Source: CAXDRM01 sp963991775 (lineage in GTDB: Bacteria; Pseudomonadota; Alphaproteobacteria; Rickettsiales; JABIRX01). From it: a stretch of 7,307 nucleotides of DNA. The DNA lies in assembly GCA_963991775.1 (NCBI GenBank), contig CAXDRM010000069.1, positions 1-7,307 of the forward strand, in the 5' to 3' direction. The first letter of the stretch is position 1; every line of letters starts with the position of its first letter. A program made the translations under genes and the position numbers. The notes beneath the pieces were generated by a model. That model was given only the letters and a program-made list of their open reading frames with translations, did no database searches and was not told the origin of the DNA. Below are positions 1-5,466 of the stretch, piece after piece.

Positions 1-51
1 TACCAACCGGTTCTCGAGAGTCAATTGTGCCGACAAATTCAAATAAAAACC

Positions 52-297
52 CTTTAAAACTAAATTCGGTTCTCGAGCGCTGTCCTGAGTGCGCCACAGG
101 CGTGTACCGAAGGATGGAGCGATAACAAAGCTGAGCGTTGTACCGAGAGATCCTTTTACTATCTCTTTTCTTAACTTAATCAAGGCCTTTCGGTACACCA
201 ATTATGCTAGCGCAAATTAGCATTCAAGGACCTTGAATACTAAGCCATATTTCAATATTTATGCTTAAAATGAAATAAAGGCTTTAAAACTAGATTC
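52..297. repeat. Pair of 16-nt direct repeats flanking the GC-rich island
   Basis: CTTTAAAACTAAATTC (52-67) recurs with a single mismatch as CTTTAAAACTAGATTC (282-297). Both copies are preceded by a similar A-rich stretch containing AAATAAA. The pair brackets the GC-rich island and two small inverted repeats: ATGCTA/TAGCAT (204-209 and 218-223) and ATTCAAGG/CCTTGAAT (222-229 and 231-238). The repeats could be duplicated ends of an inserted element or simply intergenic repeat units. No transposase and no terminal inverted repeats were seen. Confidence 0.35.
67..157. repeat. GC-rich intergenic repeat-like island
   Basis: Positions 67-153 are about 59% G+C by hand count, against roughly 30-40% around them, and contain no open frame of note. 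The island opens with CGGTTCTCGAG (67-77), which also occurs at 8-18. It then carries CCTGAG (84-89), GTGTACCGAAGGAT (102-115) and GTACCGAGAGATCC (140-153). GTGTACCGAA (102-111) has a perfect 10-bp inverted partner, TTCGGTACAC, at 189-198. The arrangement CCTGAG...CGAAGGAT resembles a widespread class of short intergenic repeats in bacterial genomes. That resemblance is from memory, and copy number elsewhere in the genome cannot be seen here. Confidence 0.45.
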
Positions 298-354
298 TTA
301 TTTCAATAAATGGCTCTTTTCTAAAATAACACCAAAAAAATTACATGATTAACA

Positions 355-382
355 TAACGAGAGCATAGCTATGCTCTCGTTA
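355..382 (-). terminator. 28-bp perfect palindrome, probable transcription terminator after katG
   Basis: The arm TAACGAGAGCATAG (355-368) is followed directly by its exact reverse complement (369-382), with no mismatch. Folded as RNA it would give a 12-bp stem closed by an AGCT tetraloop. It lies 29 nt past the katG stop on the minus strand. The minus-strand sequence just after it (TGTTAATC) is only weakly U-rich, and a longer T run comes about 15-20 nt later, so it is not a textbook intrinsic terminator. On the plus strand it is followed by CTTTT. A protein-binding palindrome is an alternative. Confidence 0.5.
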
Positions 383-392
383 CTTTTCGACC

Positions 393-417
393 AAACTAAG
401 ATCCAGAGTCTTAGTTT
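393..417 (-). terminator. Stem-loop containing the katG stop codon
   Basis: AAACTAAGA (393-401) and TCTTAGTTT (409-417) are exact inverted repeats around a 7-nt loop (402-408). The katG TAA (complement of 411-413) and the last Asn codon lie inside the stem. No strong U-tract follows on the minus strand. It may act with the palindrome at 355-382 as a two-hairpin transcript end, or protect the mRNA 3' end. This role is inferred from position only. Confidence 0.4.
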
Positions 418-2663
418 CTACCAAGACGCATCACCTTAACCCAAGCAGCAACAAAATCCTCAAGGAATTTTTCTTTAGAATCTGCATAGGCGTAAACCTC
501 AGCCACAGCTCTTAGTTCAGAATTAGAACCAAAAATTAAATCAACAGAAGTAGCACTATATTTAACTTCTTCAGTTTCGCGATCAATAGCTTCATAAAGC
601 CCTGCAGATTCCGCTTTTTGCCATTTAAAAGACATATCCATTAAATTTACAAAGAAATCATTAGTAAGCTGACCAGGGCGCCCAGTTAATACACCATTTT
701 TACTGCCATCAGCATTCACATCTAAAACACGCAAACCACCAAGTAAGACTGTCATTTCAGGCACAGTTAAATTTAACTGATCTGCTTTATCAACTAACAT
801 TTCTGTAGGAGATTTATAGCTCTTTTCTTTATTAAAATAATTACGAAACGCATCTGCTGCTGGCTCTAATAATGCAAAAGAATCTATATCTGTTTGTTCT
901 TGGCTAGCATCAGCACGACCCGGTTTGAAAGGTACTTTTACTTTTAAACCAGCCTGCTTAGCTGAATCTTCAATAGCAGCTGCTGCGCCAAGTACAATTA
1001 AATCTGCTAGAGATACTTGCTTAATACTCAGTAGCGAATCATTAAAATCATTTTGTATTAAAGTAAGCACTGCTAACACTTTTTCTAATTGTGCTGGCTT
1101 ATTAACTGCCCAATCTTTTTGTGGAGCAAGACGAATTCTCGCACCATTAACACCGCCACGTAAATCTGACGCTCGAAAAGAAGAAGCTGCCGCCCAAGCT
1201 GTTTCAATTAATTCAGCATTAGAAAGACCTGAATTAAGAATTTTTTTCTTAAGCTTTTTCTGATCTAACTTATTAATTAAAACATAATCAGTTTCAGGAA
1301 CTGGATCTTGCCAGATTAAATCTTCAGCTGGTACTTCATCACCTAAATAATTTGCTCTAGGTCCCATATCACGATGAGTTAATTTAAACCATGCTTTAGC
1401 AAAGGCCTGTTGATATTCATCAGGATTTTCTAAAAAACGTTCAGCAATAGCACGATATTTAGGATCAAATTTTATGGCCAAATCGGCAGTAGTCATTACT
1501 GGCGGATTATATTTACCTTCAATATGCGCATCGGGGACTGCTTCATGCATAGCTTTTTCTTTTGGCACCCATTGGATTGCACCAGCTGGACTTTTAGTTA
1601 ACTCCCAATCATGACGCAATAAATTATCTAAATATAGAGTTGTCCATTGGGTTGGTAATTGCGTCCAGGCACCTTCTAAGCCACTAGTTACAGTATCTTC
1701 TGAATGTCCTTTACCACATTTATTTTTCCAGCCTAAACCTTGTTGTTCAGTTGGTGCTGCTGCTGGCTCTTTACCCAGACATTTTTTAGGATCATGCGCA
1801 CCATGCATTTTACCAAAAGTATGCCCGCCAGCAATTAATGCTACAGTTTCTTCATCATTCATGGCCATTCTGCCAAAAGCAATACGAATATTTTTAGCAG
1901 AGCCAACTGGATCTGGCTTACCACGTGGCCCTTCAGGATTAACATAAATTAAACCCATATGAGTAGCACCAAGTGGACGTTGTAATTTGCCATTTTTATG
2001 GTGACGATCACTAGCAAGCATTTCTAATTCAGGACCCCAATAAACTAGATCTGGTTCCCAATCATCAGCGCGTCCTCCAGCAAAGCCATAAGTTTCAAAA
2101 CCCATATTCTCTAGAGCTACATTACCAGCTAAAATCATTAAATCTGACCAAGAAAGGCTACGACCATATTTTTGTTTTATTGGCCATAAAAGACGACGAG
2201 CTTTATCTAAATTTCCATTATCTGGCCAGCTATTTAATGGTTCAAAACGCATTTGCCCTCCTGCGCCACCACCGCGACCATCTAAAGTACGATAAGTTCC
2301 TGCGCTATGCCACGCCATACGAATAAAGAATGGTCCATAATTACCAAAATCTGCCGGCCACCAATCTTGCGATGTAGTTAAAACCTTATCTATATCATAT
2401 TTTACTGCCTCTAAATCAAGATCTGCAAATTCTTTGGCATAATCAAAATCTTCACCATATGGGTTAGAACGCACATCATGATCACGTAATGGACTAAGAT
2501 CTAGCTGATCAGGCCACCAAAATTGATTAGTTTTTGTTGCTGTAACAGCAGGTTGAGCGTTTTTATAAGAGCTATGCGGCTTAGCAGCTAAACTATGTTG
2601 CGCTGCTGAAATTGCCATAATAGTTACTAGAGCACTGGTGCTAAGAAGTTTATTTATTTTCAT
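411..2663 (-). CDS. katG: Catalase-peroxidase KatG with signal peptide, probably periplasmic
   Basis: A haem enzyme that removes hydrogen peroxide by catalase and peroxidase reactions. The 750 residues match full-length two-domain KatG. The N-terminal catalytic domain has distal Arg115, Trp118 and His119 (RMAWHSAGTYR), and Tyr240 (GLIYVNPEGP) and Met266 (GRMAMND), which with Trp118 give the KatG-specific Trp-Tyr-Met cross-link. It also has the proximal haem ligand His281 (GGHTFGKMHGA), with Trp333 and Asp394 as its partners, and the mobile Arg at 431 (HRDMGP). The C-terminal non-haem domain runs from about 470 to 750. Residues 1-26 form a signal peptide: Lys3 and Lys5, a hydrophobic stretch, then SLA before AKPH. 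The enzyme is therefore likely exported, unlike most cytoplasmic KatG. The ATG at 2663 was chosen because AAAAGG lies 8 nt upstream and it starts the signal peptide; the in-frame ATG at 2705 has no ribosome binding site and would bury the signal sequence. It appears to be transcribed alone. Confidence 0.96.
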   Translation of the reverse strand: MKINKLLSTSALVTIMAISAAQHSLAAKPHSSYKNAQPAVTATKTNQFWWPDQLDLSPLRDHDVRSNPYGEDFDYAKEFADLDLEAVKYDIDKVLTTSQDWWPADFGNYGPFFIRMAWHSAGTYRTLDGRGGGAGGQMRFEPLNSWPDNGNLDKARRLLWPIKQKYGRSLSWSDLMILAGNVALENMGFETYGFAGGRADDWEPDLVYWGPELEMLASDRHHKNGKLQRPLGATHMGLIYVNPEGPRGKPDPVGSAKNIRIAFGRMAMNDEETVALIAGGHTFGKMHGAHDPKKCLGKEPAAAPTEQQGLGWKNKCGKGHSEDTVTSGLEGAWTQLPTQWTTLYLDNLLRHDWELTKSPAGAIQWVPKEKAMHEAVPDAHIEGKYNPPVMTTADLAIKFDPKYRAIAERFLENPDEYQQAFAKAWFKLTHRDMGPRANYLGDEVPAEDLIWQDPVPETDYVLINKLDQKKLKKKILNSGLSNAELIETAWAAASSFRASDLRGGVNGARIRLAPQKDWAVNKPAQLEKVLAVLTLIQNDFNDSLLSIKQVSLADLIVLGAAAAIEDSAKQAGLKVKVPFKPGRADASQEQTDIDSFALLEPAADAFRNYFNKEKSYKSPTEMLVDKADQLNLTVPEMTVLLGGLRVLDVNADGSKNGVLTGRPGQLTNDFFVNLMDMSFKWQKAESAGLYEAIDRETEEVKYSATSVDLIFGSNSELRAVAEVYAYADSKEKFLEDFVAAWVKVMRLGRN

Positions 2664-2677
2664 ATTTACAACCTTTT
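2661..2677 (-). promoter_or_regulatory. Ribosome binding site fixing the katG start
   Basis: Read on the minus strand, AAAAGG lies 8 nt before the ATG whose A is at 2663. No comparable purine-rich motif precedes the in-frame ATG at 2705, 14 codons upstream. The RBS position and the signal peptide that starts here together decide the start codon. Confidence 0.65.
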
Positions 2678-2728
2678 CATATTTTGAATTGCATTTTAAA
2701 CTCATTTAATCAAATAAGCTTGGCTTTT

Positions 2729-2758
2729 TTTATAAGCATTAACTTTGATAAGTTACAA
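2729..2758 (-). promoter_or_regulatory. Candidate sigma70-type promoter of katG
   Basis: On the minus strand TTGTAA (complement of 2753-2758) is followed after 18 nt by TATAAA (complement of 2729-2734); TTATAA one base earlier gives 17 nt. Transcription would start near 2722 and leave a leader of about 60 nt before the ATG at 2663. AT-rich DNA gives such matches by chance, and no OxyR- or Fur-like operator was recognised, so this is a candidate only. Confidence 0.35.
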
Positions 2759-2831
2759 TATATTTATCTTATGAGTTTGATAGGTTTTACTTATGAGGAT
2801 GTGATACCAAACCATCTTTCGCTAATCTCAA

Positions 2832-2903
2832 AGCTCTTAAGTATTAAGACTCAAGAGGCCCGTTCGGCCATTGCTATGCTAGCTCTTGCAAGCTCAGGGT
2901 CCT
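2832..2903. repeat. Second GC-rich intergenic island with nested inverted repeats
   Basis: Between the usp stop and the katG promoter, positions 2851-2902 are about 58% G+C by hand count inside very AT-rich DNA. Structure includes TCTTAA/TTAAGA around GTA (2835-2849), GGCC/GGCC around CGTTC, and CAAGAG/CTCTTG enclosing it (2852-2857 and 2884-2889). AGCTCTT occurs twice (2832-2838 and 2881-2887). On the minus strand it begins GGACCCTGAGCTTG, sharing CCTGAG with the island at 67-157. It may be a degenerate copy of the same intergenic repeat family, and could also help end the usp transcript. An open frame crosses it on the plus strand but shows no protein features. Confidence 0.4.
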
Positions 2904-2945
2904 TAATATAAATATGAAAAAATTTATGGTGATATGATCAATCTA

Positions 2946-3803
2946 TTATCTTAATAGCAATAAAGATATTTGGGATTTTTTAATCAGAGTGGTAGTCACA
3001 CTACCTAAAATTAAATTGCGGATTTTTGAGTGACCATAAGCACCAATTACCAATAAATCCACAGCATTACTAACACAGTAATTATTAATCACCTCAGCAG
3101 CATTGCTGCCAGAAATTAAATTACTCGTTAGATTAAAACCTGCTTGCGTTAATTTTATTTCTGCCTCTGCCATAATTTCTTGGTTGGTAGAATTTTGCTC
3201 ACCAATTTTTAACAAATGGCATTTCAAGCCTTTTAATAAAGGATTATTAATAATATATGCTAAAGCTTTTTTGCTTGTGGCACTACCATCATAAGCAAGT
3301 AAAAAACTAGAAACTTTGTTAAAAGATTTATCAATAATTAAAGCTGGCTTATGTATAGCTCTGATCGTTCTTTCTAAGTTAGAACCAAGATGTTCTGTAG
3401 CATAATTTGCTTGCTCACCTCTTTTACCCATAATGATCAAAGATATTTCTGCTTCTAATTCTTTGATAGTTTCAACCAAAGAACCATGGCGATGCATTAA
3501 CTCTGGATTAGTAATATTTTGTGCAGCTAATTCTTCTTCAGCATGCTTTAACATTAGCTGACCTTTTTTAAGCTCAATCTTACCTCTTGCTGCATCGATC
3601 TCGGCTAGCTCTTCCAGTAAATCACTTTTAGCACCAAGACCTAGCGAGCCACTTAAATTATTTGGCTCAGCTATATTACTTTTAGAATCAATAACATGAA
3701 GCAAAGCAAGTGCTGCTTTAGTTCTTTCACTAGCCCAAACAGTAGCAGCACAGATTTGATCTGCGTAACTTGAACCATCTATACAGGCAATAATTTTACT
3801 CAT
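2946..3803 (-). CDS. Tandem-domain universal stress protein (UspA family)
   Basis: A 285-residue cytoplasmic protein with two USP domains fused head to tail. Domain 1 spans about residues 1-158: it begins SKIIACIDGS with Asp9 at the end of the first strand, and has the nucleotide-loop motif MGKRG (125-129) with Gly140-Ser141. Domain 2 spans about 164-285: FLLAYDGSATS with Asp172, then Gly254, Gly257 and Gly267-Ser268, an exact G-2x-G-9x-G-S ATP-binding pattern. Domain 1 has ten residues rather than nine in that loop. A charged helical insert (about 60-95) lengthens domain 1. The ATG lies 7 nt after the sulP stop with only a weak purine-rich site (AAGAAAG) inside the end of sulP, so translation is probably coupled to it. 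USP proteins help cells survive stress; pairing with SulP suggests a role tied to the transporter, but that is inference. The fold assignment is firm, the specific role unknown. Confidence 0.9.
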   Translation of the reverse strand: MSKIIACIDGSSYADQICAATVWASERTKAALALLHVIDSKSNIAEPNNLSGSLGLGAKSDLLEELAEIDAARGKIELKKGQLMLKHAEEELAAQNITNPELMHRHGSLVETIKELEAEISLIIMGKRGEQANYATEHLGSNLERTIRAIHKPALIIDKSFNKVSSFLLAYDGSATSKKALAYIINNPLLKGLKCHLLKIGEQNSTNQEIMAEAEIKLTQAGFNLTSNLISGSNAAEVINNYCVSNAVDLLVIGAYGHSKIRNLILGSVTTTLIKKSQISLLLLR

Positions 3804-3810
3804 AATTTAT

Positions 3811-5292
3811 TTAAGCTTTCTTAGTTAATTGCACCTCTTCCGGATTATAATGAGAACCCAGCTTTTCTATTATAGTAGCGCTTGCCTCATTTAGGCCAAT
3901 TAATTTTACATCTGCACCTTCACGACGAAATTTAAGTACTATTTTATCTAAAGCTTCTACGCCAGATAAATCCCAAAAATGAGCTTGGCTAACATCTATA
4001 GTGATTTTCTCGATAGCTTCTTTAAAATCAAAAGCGGCGCTGAATTTTTCTGCTGAAGCAAAAAATACTTGGCCAAAAACCTTATAGTTACGGCATTTTT
4101 TATCAGTTGATAATTGTGATTCCACCAGCAAGAAATGTGCTACTTTTTTAGCAAAAAACAAGGTACTTAATAATACACCCACAAAAACTCCTAATGCTAA
4201 ATTATGCGTAAATACTACAACTATAACCGTACTTAGCATTACTAAATTAGATTGCTTAGGATAAGTTCTAAGATTTTTTATTGAATGCCAGCTAAAAGTT
4301 CCGATAGATACCATAATCATCACTGCTACTAAGGCAGCCATAGGAATCTGCTTCACCCAATCATCTAAAACTAAAATTAAAAATAGCAAAAATGAGCCAG
4401 CAAAAAAAGTGGATAAACGTCCTCTACCACCTGATTTTACATTAATTACCGATTGGCCAATCATGGCACAACCTGCCATACCACCTGAAAAACCAGTGAC
4501 GATATTTGCGACACCCTGCCCTACACATTCTTGATTTTTATTACTAGCTGTATCGGTTAGATCATCTACAATTACTGCTGTCATTAGTGATTCTAATAGT
4601 CCAACTGCTGCTAGACCTGCAGCATAAGGAAAAATGATTTGCAAAGTTTCAAGATTGAAAGGAATTTCTGGAAATAAAAATATTGGTAAGCTGCTAGGTA
4701 ATTCACCCATATCACCTACAGTGCGTAGTTCTAAACCAGTTACCATAGTAAAGACAGTTAAGCTAATAATTGCTACTAAAGGTGATGGTATTGCTTTAGT
4801 TAAATAAGGAAATAGATAGATAATTGCGAGACCTGCTGCTACTAAAGCATACATTTGCCAGCCAGCATTGTGAAACTCAGGAAGCTGTGCCATAAAGATT
4901 AGAATGGCTAAAGCATTTACAAAGCCAGTAATTACTGATCTTGAGACAAAACGTAGTAGTGAGCCTAGCTTGAGTAAGCCAGCAATAATTTGTAAAATTC
5001 CGGTTAAAATTGTAGCTGCTAGCAAATATTCTAAGCCATGAGTTTTTACTAAAGTTACCATTAATAATGCCATAGCTCCTGTAGCTGCCGAGATCATACC
5101 TGGTCTACCGCCAAGAATAGCCGTAACTACAGCGATTGAGAATGAGGCATAGAGCCCAACTTTTGGATCAACACCAGCGATGATTGAGAAAGCGATAGCT
5201 TCCGGGATCAAAGCTAAAGCAACAACCATACTGGCTAATAAGTCTCCGCGTATATTGCCAAACCATTGAACGCGCAATTTAGATAATGACAT
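3811..5292 (-). CDS. SulP-family inorganic anion transporter with C-terminal STAS domain
   Basis: An inner-membrane transporter of 493 residues, the usual size for bacterial SulP proteins, which carry sulfate, bicarbonate or related anions; the substrate cannot be told from sequence. The membrane part (about 15-390) begins with GDLLASMVVALALIPEAIAF (16-35) and VDPKVGLYASF (41-51), the family's first-helix signature. GGRPGMISAATGAM (61-74) follows, then a conserved stretch at 251-294 containing GQGVANIV, GFSGGMAGCAMIGQS and GGRGRLS. The STAS domain (about 400-485) includes IDVSQAHFWDLSGVEALD; Ser443 is at the position phosphorylated in anti-sigma antagonist relatives. The downstream usp gene starts 7 nt after the stop. 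The ATG at 5292 has GAGGA 10 nt upstream. An in-frame TTG at 5319 lies just after a near-perfect Shine-Dalgarno and is a real alternative. The ATG at 5343 is unlikely because no Shine-Dalgarno was noticed upstream and it overlaps a promoter candidate. Confidence 0.93.
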   Translation of the reverse strand: MSLSKLRVQWFGNIRGDLLASMVVALALIPEAIAFSIIAGVDPKVGLYASFSIAVVTAILGGRPGMISAATGAMALLMVTLVKTHGLEYLLAATILTGILQIIAGLLKLGSLLRFVSRSVITGFVNALAILIFMAQLPEFHNAGWQMYALVAAGLAIIYLFPYLTKAIPSPLVAIISLTVFTMVTGLELRTVGDMGELPSSLPIFLFPEIPFNLETLQIIFPYAAGLAAVGLLESLMTAVIVDDLTDTASNKNQECVGQGVANIVTGFSGGMAGCAMIGQSVINVKSGGRGRLSTFFAGSFLLFLILVLDDWVKQIPMAALVAVMIMVSIGTFSWHSIKNLRTYPKQSNLVMLSTVIVVVFTHNLALGVFVGVLLSTLFFAKKVAHFLLVESQLSTDKKCRNYKVFGQVFFASAEKFSAAFDFKEAIEKITIDVSQAHFWDLSGVEALDKIVLKFRREGADVKLIGLNEASATIIEKLGSHYNPEEVQLTKKA

Positions 5293-5329
5293 CAATTTCT
5301 TTTCCTCATTACAAAGCAAATCACCTCCC
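5290..5329 (-). promoter_or_regulatory. sulP translation start region with two Shine-Dalgarno sequences and a mini-ORF
   Basis: On the minus strand GGGAGGTGAT (complement of 5320-5329) contains a 9-nt perfect match to the usual 16S rRNA 3' end. It is followed at once by TTG (5319), in frame with sulP. Further on, ATG at 5309 opens the five-codon frame MRKRN, whose TGA (5294-5292) shares one base with the sulP ATG at 5292 (TGATG). GAGGA inside that mini-ORF can serve the 5292 ATG. Either the TTG is the true start, or the strong site drives a tiny leader peptide coupled to sulP. Confidence 0.45.
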
Positions 5330-5338
5330 GAGCCGCGC

Positions 5339-5366
5339 AGCATATAGATAATTTGCTATTATTCAA
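5339..5366 (-). promoter_or_regulatory. Candidate sulP-usp promoter
   Basis: TTGAAT (complement of 5361-5366), a 16-nt spacer and TATGCT (complement of 5339-5344), each matching four of six consensus bases. Transcription from it would start just upstream of the GGGAGGTGAT site and would exclude the ATG at 5343 as a start. The evidence is weak and consists of motif spacing only. Confidence 0.3.
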
Positions 5367-5398
5367 GTTATGCAGGATAAATTAAGAAAACTTTGCTT

Positions 5399-5427
5399 TT
5401 GCACATAGTCTAAAAATAGTGTAAGAT
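5399..5427 (+). promoter_or_regulatory. Candidate promoter of the divergent glycosyltransferase-like gene
   Basis: TTGCAC (5399-5404), a 17-nt spacer and TAAGAT (5422-5427). It would give a leader of about 33 nt before the ATG at 5467. An alternative is TTGAGA with TAATAA further downstream, which would give an almost leaderless mRNA. Both are weak matches in AT-rich DNA. Confidence 0.3.
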
Positions 5428-5466
5428 TGAGATTGAGTTACAGCTAGTTAATAACTTAATTATGAT

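Larger units (their letters stand above)
1..354. other. Gene-free stretch downstream of katG
   Basis: No protein gene was found on either strand; the ATG codons read by eye on the plus strand open only very short frames. Apart from the repeat features listed separately, the remainder (about 240-354) is AT-rich sequence with no recognisable tRNA, ribosome binding site or conserved structure. The 10-mer TATTTCAATA occurs twice (248-257 and 299-308), which means little at this base composition. Confidence 0.6.

Noticed and set aside
1..297. CRISPR array
   Set aside because: Repeats occur only twice each, with unequal spacing, and there are no regular spacers and no cas genes.
925..1263. 112-codon plus-strand frame
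   Set aside because: It is antisense to the conserved C-terminal domain of katG, and the katG frame fully explains the codon pattern.
2664..2705. N-terminal extension of KatG from the ATG at 2705
   Set aside because: It lacks a Shine-Dalgarno and would put 14 polar residues before the signal peptide; the ATG at 2663 has both a good RBS and a proper leader.
2684..2911. 75-codon plus-strand frame between katG and usp
   Set aside because: It overlaps the katG 5' end and promoter and has no Shine-Dalgarno. Its protein changes from AT-driven residues to an Ala/Ser-rich end only because it crosses the GC-rich island; no domain is recognisable.
3103..3294. 63-codon plus-strand frame
   Set aside because: It is a shadow of the USP second domain and has no initiation signal.
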